Position numbers and translations under genes: made by a program. The notes under the pieces are model-generated. The model did no database searches and was not told the DNA's origin. It was given only the letters and a program-made list of their open reading frames with translations. DNA of 64,000 bases, from positions 22,475,420-22,539,419 of the forward strand of contig CP137685.1 in the NCBI GenBank assembly GCA_037976565.1. Reading direction: 5' to 3'. Source of the stretch: Mesocentrotus franciscanus (Eukaryota; Echinodermata; Echinoidea; Camarodonta; Strongylocentrotidae). Below, in pieces: positions 33,701 through 58,104 of the stretch (the first letter of the stretch is position 1; each line of letters opens with the position of its first letter).

Positions 33701-36700
33701 TTTTGATTGATGTGTAACTTGCCAATCATTGTTATTACATAATGATTACGTTAATGAGTCGGATCACACAAGTGTTTAGACCATGCAATAAATATGTGCT
33801 ATGTTGAGCTTCAATTATTATTGTAAGATATTGATAACCGTTGATTAAAAGCATTTGGTAACATTGTCACCAATAAATTTCTTCATCGTTAGTTCATTTG
33901 TGCATACTTTATTGTGATAGCTAGGTAGAGGAAATAAATGTTTAGGGTCGAGAAACATACATCATCAAAAGGAGGGGGATATGAAAAAGATATAAACATT
34001 CAATTTATGCATAATTGCATCTTGCAACCATCTGAAGTTCCTAACTACACAAGAAATAATACACACATTAAAACCAGGAATACTTTATACATCCATAGTT
34101 TAATCCCAAATGAATCAAAAATATGGGCAGCAATAATTGGCAAATAATTTTTTTTTTTAAATCAGCACACTTTAAAACATAATTTAAAATGAACAGAAGT
34201 AAGAGTATTGATCTGGGAGCCTGTCTTGAAATAGTCACCCGGTTCTATCCATACGATTTGACCCCTCAAAGTTACTTACCATCTAAATCATTGACAAAAA
34301 GGGTTGTCAGTCGGACCGTAGCTGTCGGATCTAGCCCCCAGAGCCCCCAAAATGGACCCCAAAGTCGGGTTGATTTTACCCCATCTAGACCCTGCACCAA
34401 ATTTTGTCAGTAGGAAGTAGTCTGACTGGACATTGTAAAACACAAAAAATAAATTGACAGCAAAATCTGTCAAAGTAATTTTGAGGGAGTTGAATCTTAT
34501 GGATAAGAAGAGTGACTACTTCAGTACAAGCTCCTGCCTGACCTATATGGGTTTTCCCCCTTTTCCCAAAGATTGTCTAGATTACACGTTCATAGGGAAC
34601 TCTACAAAGGAAGCAGAAAGCAGAAAACCAACAAGAGGATAAAAGGATTTACGAAGGAAGGTATGTAAACAACATGAATAAAGCAAACATAACCTATCAA
34701 ATATCAAATTATACGGGAGAATACGGACTTACAAGATCCACTCCTTCTTGAGAAGTAGTGGTCATGTTACAAGTCAAACCCCCAAAATATTTCAGACTGG
34801 GTACAAACATCATACATTGCGGCAAAACCTTTATGGCACTAAATTATGGCACTAAAGTAATAAATATAACATCTGTTCACTATAGTCGATACTCCTATGG
34901 AGCAATCTCCTATTTCTTAAAATCAATACTTAAATTGATATAGAATTGTATTTTTAAAATGATTGTCATTTTGCTTAATTTCATTTCACATTACTGACAA
35001 TATGGAACATAAACCCCTGATAAGAAGCAAAGACTGGCACATTACATATCTCATCCAATAATTGCTTATTTCTGCATTCGGCAGAAAATATTATTCTACT
35101 ACTTCATGATGTGAAACTAATGTTTCATTACCCTTTTACTTTACAGCCTCCATGATCACATTAGAAATTGTACTCCTTTCTATTTCCAGACATCTTTCAA
35201 TCCTAAAATCAAGGTTGCAAATAACACATGAATTATGAGGTTAAAAAATGCAGAATTTCAGCTTCACACTATAACTTCACTTTTGATAAGAATGATACAG
35301 ATAAAATAAAAATTGCAGAGAATTAAAAAAAATATATATATATATGAAAGATAAAGTGTTGATGCATCTGTTTGCTCAAGATTTTCATTTGTGTTAAAAA
35401 TCTACCCCATAATATTTTTATGTGTGGGAAAATATCAAATATATATATATTTAAAAAAAAAAGAAATCCCCTCATCCTCATTAAAAAAAAAATCCATGAG
35501 AATCCATGAATCAATTAACCTGGTCTTAACATACTCAGACTGAGAGGGGTATAGTACAAATTCTGTTAGGCTTGTATTAACTTAATTACACCTAGTTACT
35601 TGTAATTTCATAAGCAGCCCTAGGCAAGCTTTCGAGTTCACCCATGACATGCCCATTGCCCCCCCCCCTTTACAAACACAGTAACAACATTTTTTTGTTT
35701 GTTGCAAAAGCAAAGCCTAAACAAAATGAAGCTCCCTTCAATTCTTAAAACATTACTGTGCAGGCTTCCACTGTATACCGTACTTGTTAGTATGAACCAG
35801 AGCCCCGTTTCATAAAACCTGTTATCAACAACATGTTACGATAACTGTTATAAGCTACTGAAATCGTGGCATTTGATTGGCTGAGAGCAAGTTTATCATA
35901 GAAATTTAGCATTTGTTATTGATAACAACTTTTATGAAACAGGGCCCAGAACTCATATTGCAAAGAAAAGGGCAGCATTGTGAATTTGTGATGGTGATAA
36001 TCTACAAGTGCACAATACAAATATGCAACAATGTTGTTCATCCAATCCTTTCTGCCTAAAATCAGGTCTTATGAAGTTAAAATGCGTGCTTACTGCATAG
36101 CTAGCACTACACCAAATGTGACAAACCTGACAAGCGACCAATCCATTATATATTAGACAAGTGATACTAATAAATCCCACTAGTTCAACAAAAACTATGC
36201 AATCCATATTGCAATTTAGTTTCAACAAAAAAGGGCCTATTTCACAGGTACCGTGGTCGACATAAATTAAAATTCTCTTCAACAACATTAATTGATTAAA
36301 TGAATGATTCATGAATCTAAAAAGGAAATCTTCAGGATATGTTTCTGCACATAAAAAGGTGACTTGTTATATTGTCTATGATGTAACATTGTTTGATGAG
36401 TTGAATAGGTACTAGTACATTATTTTTTTCTTCACACAAAGCACCATGCATGTTCAAATCACAAGAACAAAAAAAGATAAGAGAAACCGCGCTACTGAAA
36501 TCACTCAAATCACTATACAAACATCTGTGATTTCTACTTCTTAGAAACACACTCACATCAGCTTTACATAAGAGTTATCCCTCCTCCAGGTCTTAGCATT
36601 TATAATTTCTATTGAGAAACATTTTTTCAGTTCAATTTTCTTTACAAGTACATCTTCCAAAAGCATCACAAGTGTATTGAAGTCAGCATTGATAAAGACT

Positions 36701-38406
36701 GCTGGCAAGAATTAGATATATGCTAAAGTATTGCATGAGAAGATGGAGCTATTATGGCACTGCTATTTTTTCTGAGAGAAATGTGTTTTTGATATAGCAA
36801 AAGGACAGGTCTACACATGGCTAAACTCCTTACCAAGCGATGCATTTCCTATTTATTGTTGCCTTTAACCCTCCTATATCTGGAGAACTACCTTTTTCTC
36901 AAGTTCCCTTAAAGACGATTGACCCCAGAAAATAACCCCTTTAAAATGACCTTAACTACCCTCACATAACTACCTAACATAGGGTATCTAAATAAGGAGT
37001 TTTTTGTTTATTATAGGGCAAGGGGGAATAGGTGATCCTTTGGGGTAAGGGAGGGGTGAAATTATCCATGTCTGGGGCGACAATAATCCAAGGGTTGTTC
37101 CCTAGAATCCTACTTTGACTTGCTGCATGAACTTTTCATACACAACATACATTTGGTTTGCTACCATCACATTTTTTCTTTCTCTTTTTTAAAGTGCTAT
37201 ACACATGTACTACGTTCAAATGATGTAAACCAGTCGAGATGTGTTGCTCTGGTTTGGTTATACAGGTAATATCAGGTAACATACACTGTTAAAAATATCA
37301 AATGTTAAAAATCTACTTTTTGTAAATATCAGGATAAAATAATCTGTATGCATACACAGAACACAAAGAGTACATTCTTCCCAAACGTTTTTAAGAAAGA
37401 AAAACAGGTGAAGTAAAAGCTGGTGAACATCAAACTGTGTATAAAACACATAGTGCAATATGACTGTGTAAGCAAAGCTAATTCTATCGTGCTTTTTACC
37501 TGAATTTTTAAGATTCAACTTCAGTTTTCTGTCAATATCAATTCCAAAGCAAGCAAAACCGGCAGCACCTCATATTACGATACTAGATGGTGGAATCCTA
37601 TAAATTCCCGGCTTGAGTTCAAAGACTTCTCATTCTTTCAAACGGTAAAATCTCATCATTGTACACTTTCATTCTGTACACTGCATCAATACATAAAGCA
37701 GTATGGATGAATGCATCAAAATATAAGAGAAGCATTTTTCTCTAAGTACCAGTACATAAAAGAAGCACAAGATTTGCTGCTTTCCCAACTACAGAGAGAT
37801 AGAGAGAGAGAGAGAGCGAGAGGGAGACACCTCATTGTATAATTTTTGTACATTTACACCAAAAAAAAATAACTAAGTACAGTATTCTTTATAGTAATAT
37901 GAGCACCTTCCCATACTGATTCCTATTTAAAGCGATTTTGAAAGAAAAAAAAGTGTCTTACCATTTGATGTTAAGAAAGTCCCAAAGTTTATGTAAGCCA
38001 ACCTGCCTCTTTCCTTCAAAACAACTAGCTATCAAGGTAGGATTTCTCTTAAAGAGGATACATAAATACTGACCCTAGCATTATTTCAAATTGTGATCAA
38101 TCCGTCGCTAATGCAAATACTCTCAATGATATTACAACAGAAGACACAAAACCTCTAACCATACGTGATGTGATATTATAAACTTTGAGCCACCCTCATA
38201 TGAGATAACAATAGAAGGATTACGATCACAATATTGCATGATACGGTAAGTAAGCTAGTAGAAATGTAATTATAAGTGGACCGGCATAGGATTAGCTGAA
38301 CAAGGCTACAAGGTTATCTGACCCCTACGATGGGCAAGTGGGTCCAGGAAGCCTGCTGGGCTAGGCATTGAGAACACATCAATCACCCTCCTGCTCCCGG
38401 TCTAGT
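30747..38406. other. 3' untranslated and intergenic DNA between convergent KLHL and UBE2D
   Basis: About 7.6 kb. The KLHL 3' UTR must begin here, but its end is not clear: AATAAA words occur near 31671 and 32231. Contents recognised are a palindromic MITE (35802-35946), short C-runs near 32690 and 35660, and a GA run near 37798-37820. An open frame at 32257-32586 has no recognised domain. Confidence 0.55.
35802..35946. mobile_element. Palindromic MITE, CCCCGTTTCATAAA type
   Basis: Starts GCCCCGTTTCATAAAACCTG with 'ttatcaacaacatgtta'-type interior and ends 'gataacaacttttatgaaac' plus AGGGCCC. The ends resemble those of 24988-25126. Confidence 0.8.
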
Positions 38407-44044
<5,638 letters not shown>

Positions 44045-44599
44045 TGCGGTGTACAATAAACAAACTTTGTGGAGAACGTAAAAAGCACAAAATGCTTAAA
44101 ATCTAGTAGAAGTTGATCATGGAATCTTGGAGGTTCTCTCTCACTTTTAAAGCCTGCGTTCCACTTCAATGAATAATGGGGAATTCGCATGCGACAAAAA
44201 CATTCGCACAGCACAATACACGTACGAGGTATATAGTACTGCTGTACTATAGTGTACATACATCATACATGCACGGGTTTCGAGGCGCGCGCGCGCGCTA
44301 CGGCTGCATGATGGCGTAAAAACCGATAGGTCATGCATAGTAAATACCTTACGCAGGCAATGAATATTCAGCAGGCATATGCCGCTTCAATCTATGAGCT
44401 ACATGTATGTAAGATAGTAATATGTTGTAATGTTTCTCATGTTGTTCATGCATTGTCACATTTAGCTTTCCATTTCCTAAATTCCTGCTTACACACTCAC
44501 ATGTCAGTGCATTTTCTATTGTTTTCCTCCTTTCTCACTTCTCAATCATTTCCATTGGTTTTCTCTCTCTGATTTAGTTAATGTTTATTAATTTACTGA
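44045..44599. promoter_or_regulatory. UBE2D 5' flank
   Basis: Upstream of the UBE2D start codon. It contains an alternating (GC)n run at about 44284-44300, a Z-DNA-prone sequence, but no clear TATA box or initiator. The transcription start is not determined. Confidence 0.35.
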
Positions 44600-45120
44600 A
44601 AGTTCTGCAGAGAGCAGAATGTAGAACAGAGGAATAAAGCAGAGCACTACATAAAACATTGGAATTCCCTTCCCGATGGTGTAAAGGAAATAGAAAACTA
44701 TGCTCATTTTAAGAGGAAATTAAAGGAATACCTAATACTTGAGAGTCAGAGAAGAGAAGTGAATGACATGATTGAAATTTGTATTCTTCTGCCGGTTCAT
44801 ACTTTTTCATTTTGTATATACTTTATTTTCCTTTTCTTCCTCCTCTTTTTCTTCTTCTCCTTCTTCTTTTTCTTCTTGTACTTATTATCATTTCTATAAG
44901 TTTAATGTACTGTTATTATTATTATCTTTAATAAGTAATTCTTTTTATTGTTCTTATCTGTCTGTAAATATTACTATTTTAACTTATTAATTTTGTACAT
45001 GTCTGTATATAAGCTCTCGAGCTTTCGTGGGTTATCCTGTTCAAGCTGACTTATTTTTGATCTGTTATTGTATATGTTGGAAGCTTGTCGAATAAAAATC
45101 AATCAATCAATCAATCAATC
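44600..45120 (+). mobile_element. LINE 3'-end fragment with (AATC)n tail
   Basis: Plus strand encodes HYIKHWNSLPDGVKEIENYA followed by HFKRKLKEYLI, the 'WNSLP..V......F+..L+.YL' C-terminal block of non-LTR reverse transcriptases. A 3' UTR then ends 'cgaataaaaatcaatcaatc', a (AATC)n tail at about 45092-45120. 5'-truncated. Confidence 0.75.
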
Positions 45121-45339
45121 AGGACTTCAACTTATCTATATCTATTTATTTTGGCTCTCATTTAGCTACTGACTTGGAGTTTAGTTTGATAATTAAGTTT
45201 CATTCATGGCCGACTGATGTTTGACTGGTTTTGGTTTCTGATATTGACTGTCAAATTAATTTGTGGGCTGATTGTCAACTATTTTTTTAGAACCTTTACA
45301 TAAGTGAGCAACCAGGGGACCGACGGTTTTACCTCTCCA

Positions 45340-45480
45340 ATTAAGGGACTTGGTAATGAGGATTAATGCCTTTCCAAAGGGCAATATAGCGTATCGACTT
45401 AATTGGTTTCGAACCCGGGACCTCGCAGCGGGCCTCGCATTTACGAAACCACTGCTGACCAGTGAGCCATCGCGACAACA
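45340..45480 (-). mobile_element. tRNA-derived SINE head
   Basis: On the minus strand, an A box TGGCTCACTGG (45469-45459) is followed by a perfect B box GGTTCGAAACC (45415-45405) with spacing like a tRNA gene. No complete cloverleaf acceptor stem is evident, so it is read as a SINE rather than a tRNA gene. Confidence 0.75.
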
Positions 45481-45599
45481 AAGCAAAATTACGGTAATAA
45501 CATGCTATTCAATGTTACACGCAAAAATTAAACGGGTAATTATCAGAGGTGAAATGGGGTACTCCTTACACCTGAAATGAGGCACTCACTCAGCGATGA

Positions 45600-46860
45600 A
45601 AAAAAGCACTTATGAGAATGGGAATTGGACATTTGTCGACGGAAAAGGGGCACCCATCAGATTTTGATAGGGGCATTTATAAGGTGTGAAAAGGGGCATT
45701 TATGAAATTAAGGGGATAGGCGCCTCTTATATTAGAAAGGAAAAGGGGCACGTATCCTTGTTAAAAGGGAAATTATCAGAAGTGAAAAGGGGCACTTATC
45801 AGGAGGGGAAGAGGCACTTGTCAAAGTAAAACAAGCATCTCTCAAATTTGAATAGGGGCAATTATCGGAGGTAAAAGGGGGCTTTTATGAGAAGGGGGTA
45901 GTGGCTCTTATTAAAAAGAAAAGGAGACACATGTTAAAATAAACGGGGAACTTATCAGAGATGAAAAGGGGTCATTATGAGAAGGGGAAGGGGCACTTAC
46001 AAGAAGGAAAAAGAGCATTTATTAGAAAGGAAAAGGGGCACGTGTCAAAATAAAAGGGGCAGTTATTAGAGGTGAAAGGGGGAACTTATCAGAGAGGAAA
46101 AGAGCACTTATCAGGAGGGGAAGAGGCACTTGTCAAAGTAAAACGAGCATCTCTCAGATTTGAATAGGGGCAATTATCGGAGGTGAAGGGGGCACTCATC
46201 TGAAGTGAACATGAAGGAGTAACTTCTCGTAGTACCTGAAAAGGGTCATTTACCAGGGATGAAAAGGGGCTCTTATGAGAATGTAAAGGGACAATTTTCA
46301 TACGTGAAAAGGGGCATCTATGAGAAGGGGAAGGAGCTCTTTTTTTAATGGGGGCACTTATCATAAGGAAAAAGGGCACTTATTAGAAAGAAAAAGGGGC
46401 ACATGTGAAAATAAAAGATGCGCTTTAGTCCGAGTTAAAAAGGGGTAGGTATTAAAAGGGGAAGGGGCACTTCTTACAAAGGAAAAGGCCGGGGCACTTG
46501 TCAAAGTAAAAAGGGCACCTCTCGATCAGATTTGAATAGGGCAATTATGAGAGGTGAAAGGGGCACTTGTCAAAAGTTAAAAGGGGCACTAGCTCGTACC
46601 TGAAAAGGGGCACTCACTAGAGATTAAAAAGGGCACTTATGAGAATGGAAAATGGCCACTGTCTTACTGCAAAGGGAAATGGGAACTTGTCGAAGGAAAA
46701 GGGGCACGTGTAAAAATAACAAGGACATCATCAAAAGTGAAAAGGGGAAGGAGCACTTTTACAAAGTAATGGGAGCACTTAATTGTCAAAGTAAAAGGGG
46801 CACTTCTTACAAAGTTAAAGGGGCACTTTTCTTATGTAAAAAAGGGCACTTTTGCGCCCG
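45600..46860. repeat. Degenerate minisatellite 'aaaggggcacttatcag', ~1.26 kb
   Basis: Dozens of loosely spaced copies of 'aaaggggcactt(a/g)t' separated by variable 10-20 bp linkers such as 'cagaggtg', 'gagaagg' and 'caaagtaa'. Fragments of the same family occur at 12590-12750 and inverted at about 165-245 and 1120-1290. Confidence 0.85.
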
Positions 46861-48059
46861 AGGGCCGCCTCTGTTCTGTAAACATGGATATTTGTTGATG
46901 TAAATTTGAATTTACAATTTGTTCTCGCCCACGGTGGCGCTTCCGAACTTCTCCGGCACCTTGTCATTCATGTAACTCCATCTTTAGACAAACCCATGCA
47001 CATAAATAATCCCCTTTTCATATGTGCTCATATATATTTCAATAATTTTGTTAACTCCCCGCGCAGTCTTTTCATTTCTAAAAGTTGGCAATTTGACGGG
47101 CCCTTATAATGATTAAATGCTCATTTTCTTCCCTCTTGCTCCTTTGAAGTTCTTAAAAAGATCGAGTCATGATCTTGAAATTGCAAGAACCACAAGACAG
47201 TGGATCGAGCGGGGCCGGGTGCAATGAGTACAATATGTACCACAGAACTGCATGAAAACAATTATTTCCAGTTCTGTGCAGCCCAATTGACTTGACAAGT
47301 TCAAAAATTGCCTCTTTTCAAATCATGATCGTGCTCTTTCCAATATGCTATCAAAACAATAGTGTGCATGTGCGCGCGCGAATGCATGAATATTCATCCA
47401 TATTTTCCTGCATATATATTTTTATTCATGAGGTTTGTAGATTTTAACGCCAGTAATACGTCGAACGCGCGTATGCGTTCTGGGCATAGAGATCTGGGTC
47501 ACAGAACCCGAGCACACGATGACGTACGTGTTCAGCGACCAGCGAGCATTCAGCGGCAGCGGAGTCGAACTGCAGAAACGTAGCGAGCGAAACGGTGTGC
47601 GCGTGATATCGTGAACTGAGCTGCATTATCATTGCCAAATACAGGCACCTCGGCAAGAGTTTACATAACAGAGAGATTCCACTCGCTCAACTAAGCAAGC
47701 GAGATATTGTAGTAACCAACCGATAGAACTAGAAGTGAAAGCAATCATCAACTTGACTTTCATTTCTTTCTATTTTCTTCTGTTTGTAATTTCTTTTGCT
47801 TCATATATGTTCATCTTGATAAAATCAAGAATTATGTTTAGCACTATACCCAGAATATGAAAAAATACACCAGGCTAGTTGACCACTAGCTGACTCCAAT
47901 CCTCGCGATCATCTCTATATTATCAATTACAGCCTTTGACCCCTCCCCCGTAGCCTAACTAGCTTACCTCTCACTTTTATAAATCACACCTCTCCGAGTC
48001 GGTACCTGACTCTCTACAATCGCACTCCTCTCCTTCTCTAACAACCACACCCATCTATA
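46861..48059. other. Intergenic DNA, no gene seen
   Basis: It includes a CpG-containing stretch near 47440-47600 with 'cgaacgcgcgtatgcgttc' and 'gatgacgtacgtgttc', but no exon or RNA gene is recognised. Confidence 0.45.
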
Positions 48060-49130
48060 CTATGTACACTCTACGATCACATCCCTCTCTTGACTCTTGT
48101 ATACTTATGTCACTCTCTAACAATATCACATGCACACCTCCCCTGTATACCTCTCACTCTCTATAACAATCACACCCCTCTCACTCTATAACAATCACAC
48201 CCCTCGATCGCTCTCCGGCCACCAATGACACCCCTCTGTACCTCCCACTCTCTAATAATCACACCCCTCCCCTGTACCTCTCACTCTCTACAATCACACC
48301 CTCCCCTGTACCTCCCACTTTCTACAATCACACCCTCCCCTGTACCTCCCACTCTCTAATAATCACACCCCTCCTTTGTATCTCTCACTCTCTACAATCA
48401 CACCCCTCTCTTGTACCTCTCACTCTCTACAATCACACCCCTCCCCTGTACCTCTCACTCTCTACAATCACACCCTCCCCTGTACCTCCCACTTTCTACA
48501 ATCACACCCTCCCCTGTACCTGCCACTCTCTAATAATCACACCCCTCCCCTGTACCTCCCGCTCTCTTAACAATCACACCCCTCCCACTCTCTAATAATA
48601 ACACCCCTCTCTTGTACCTCTCACTCTCTACAATCACACCCCTCCCCTGTACCTCCCACTCTCTAATAATCACACCCCTCCCCTGTACCTCTCACTCTCT
48701 ACAATTACACCCCTCTCTTGTACCTCTCACTCTCTAATATAATCACACCCCTGCCCTGTACCTCTCACTCTCTACAATCACACCCCTCTCTTGTACCTCT
48801 CACTCTCTAACAATAACACCCCTCCCCTGTACCTCTCACTCTCTACAATCACACCCCTCCCCTGTACCTCCCCCTCTCTAATAATCACACCCCTCCCCTG
48901 TACCTCCCACTCTCTAATAATCACACCCCTCCTCTGTACCTCTCACTCTAACAATCACACCCCTCTCAGTACCTCTCACTCTCTAACAATCACACCCCTC
49001 CCCTGTACCTCACTCTCTACAATCACACCCCTCCCCTGTACCTTGATCTCACTCTCTACAATCACACCCCTCCCCTGTACCTCTCACTCTCTAATAATCA
49101 CACCCCTCCCCTGTACCTCTCACTCTCTAC
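48060..49130. repeat. ~35-bp minisatellite, ~1.07 kb
   Basis: About 30 copies of 'ctctctacaatcacacccctcccctgtac' style units with small variants (aataatcac, aacaatcac, ctctcttgtac). It is pyrimidine-rich on the plus strand and produces long Thr/Leu/Pro open frames by chance. Confidence 0.93.
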
Positions 49131-50474
49131 AAATTATCCATACCCTGTCTGTACAATAACACACATTTCTTATTCCATCAACTTTACCTTGTACCTCTTT
49201 AAATATAACATATGCACATTTTTCAGATGCACAATCCAAATTTACAATTTTATTGAATTGAGAATGCACAATACTAGAGAAAACTTGGAACATATAGCAG
49301 TTTGCTAATTGATACATGGCATAAAACTGAAATATCAAGATCAGTACATGATCAGCCATTTGTATTTGACCTGCCTCTGAATTTTATGTTACATTCAACA
49401 TCATGCTGGACAAAAATTATTCAATAAATATCTGATGAACAATGAAAGCATAAGCACAGATGCAGTACACATTTCTGGTCCAATATCAAGACATTGTATT
49501 TTTGCTTACCCGGTACATTTGTAATGAGCAATTCAGTATACATAAATATCTCCAAATTTTAAAACTCACAAATCAGAAATGTGTTTGGATTTCCCTATGA
49601 ACTGATCTATATGAATGTTACTCCATGTTATGCGTTTGATCAAACAATCGGAGGAACATTACATGAGTGCAGTGTACAAATGAGTGATGGCAAGGGGCAA
49701 CAAGGTCCCTTTGTCAAATTTAGCAAAGTAGAATTTTCAATCATCTCTTGGTATACTGTTGTCATGGTGATTTGCATTTTCAAGCCAAACATTTCTACCA
49801 CATGTAGAAGGATAGGATAGGATACACACATATTATATAACAATTTATTTACAAACATACATCACATCGTGGTCGAAAGAACATTACCCAAACAAATCTT
49901 GTTGGTATTAGAGTACTAGTTAGTATACATGTAGAGATACATTCATCTAATGCTTCAAGCAAATCAATTGTAACTTGTCCTCTATATTTCTGGTCTACAT
50001 ATACATGTACCTGCATAAGAATAAGTATATTTAACAAGAATACACAAAGTCCTTCTGATGACCGTCTTATACACTTTCCTTATATCACGTACACAACAGT
50101 ACGAGCAGGAGGGTCTGTTTACACAGAAGGTATAATTGATGATATAAACAATCCTACATCATGATACCCATCTGAAGCCTTTAATCACAGACTTTGAACA
50201 AAATTACATATCTGAAGGATCTTTATATCAAACACAAGATGAATCATAAACAAATACAAACATGTGATGGAGTATACTGCTCACTCTGCACAAATAGATA
50301 TTACTACCCAAAGTCTAATTTTTATTGGACTTTAATTTTTTTCTGTATACTCCACTATGCTGGCAGAACCCTCAGAATTAGTGACACCATTAAGACCTAC
50401 TAGGAAACGTTCTTTGGACCATACTCGACTTGCAGCTTCATATCCAGATAGCCTGGAAATTGCCATTGAATGAT
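49131..50474. other. PCNA 3' flank
   Basis: No other gene is seen. Read on the minus strand, an AATAAA lies at 50326-50321, about 150 bp past the PCNA stop, and another at about 49848-49843. The first is the better polyadenylation signal candidate. Confidence 0.5.
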
Positions 50475-57026
<6,552 letters not shown>

Positions 57027-57143
57027 CTAAGAATACGAGGAAAATCAAGTCGTTTTGAAAAACTTGGAGCAGTAACCAGAACAAGGACGACTACACAACT
57101 GCACAGCACGGCAATCTCCAGCGAAATGACGACAATTTGACAA

Positions 57144-57190
57144 TGGTTCGCGCGGGTAATGATTCAAGTGGCGGGAGAATCTATGATTGG
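57144..57190 (-). promoter_or_regulatory. PCNA promoter: E2F-like sites and CCAAT box
   Basis: About 140-185 bp upstream of the PCNA start codon lie TTCGCGCGGG (57147-57156) and GGCGGGAGAA (57170-57179), both close to the E2F consensus, and a reverse ATTGG giving CCAAT on the gene strand (57185-57190). S-phase genes including PCNA are known E2F targets in animals. The spacing fits a proximal promoter. Confidence 0.65.
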
Positions 57191-58104
57191 CCAAGATCTA
57201 CACACCGGATAGGGATAGTGACCTTTAACCTTTTTTTCCCGTCATCAGTTTGCTGATGCCTCTTCTTTCTACGTGCGATATACGTTTCTTCATGTGTATG
57301 CATTGGTGCGTGCGCTATTAGTCGAGTCCACTGATCTCTACGGAAAAATCGAGATCAGTGGTCGAGTCCAGTATTTACGCGTATTATATACGTTTCGTGG
57401 ATCAGCGAAAAATTGATATTTACGAATAAATTCAAGTTTGGACTTGCGTGCACGCTTCACTTCAGCTTCATTCAACTGGAAGTTCAAGCCAAGCCTTCAT
57501 AAACAAGACGTCAATCAACAGAAATCAGAATTAACAGGTGCTGTACGAGAACGATAAAATTCATCAACAATGTAGACCCTAATCTATTTTTAACCTTAGG
57601 CTTAACAATAGTTCTTGATTTATACATTTGCTGAATGATGAATCTGATGAGACATTTACAGACACTGCACTGTACTGCACTGCACTGCACTGCACTGCAC
57701 TGCACTGTGAGTGTGACTGAGCGTCACTGCACTGCACTGTGATTGTGACTGAGCGTGAGTGCAGTGTGAGTGTGACTGAGCTGAGTGTGACTGACATGTT
57801 GACAGTGACACTGACAGTGACACTACAGTGTCAGTTACTCACCTCAGCTCAGTCACAGCTGCCCTGTGACACAAACAATACTCAATTATAGACTAGTCAA
57901 CTACTTGAACTAGTCAAGTCAAGAGTCTATTCACTTATTAACAAACATCCTCCGCAGCTCAGTTGGCAAATGGGAATAAAAACGGGGCTAGTGAAGTAAG
58001 GGTAAGTAGTGTCAGTGAGTAACGTAGCTGTAGGCCTAGTCAGTAGTACATGTACTACTAGACTATCTAGACTAGTAGTAGTAGTGTACTTTCGTATCCA
58101 TTTT
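57191..58104. other. PCNA upstream flank with simple repeats
   Basis: No gene is seen. A hairpin 'ccactgatctc'/'gagatcagtgg' flanked by direct 'gtcgagtcca' copies lies at about 57322-57371. A (TGCAC)n and (GTGACTGA)-like low-complexity run lies at about 57665-57840. Confidence 0.6.

Noticed and set aside
45340..45480. A true tRNA gene
   Set aside because: A and B boxes are good but there is no convincing acceptor stem pairing or terminator. A SINE head is the better reading.
48376..49159. Thr/Leu/Ser/Pro-rich open frames
   Set aside because: Translation of the ~35-bp minisatellite; no conserved protein features.
57660..57840. (TGCAC)n run as a regulatory array upstream of PCNA
   Set aside because: It is low-complexity sequence with no site matching a known factor beyond simple repetition.
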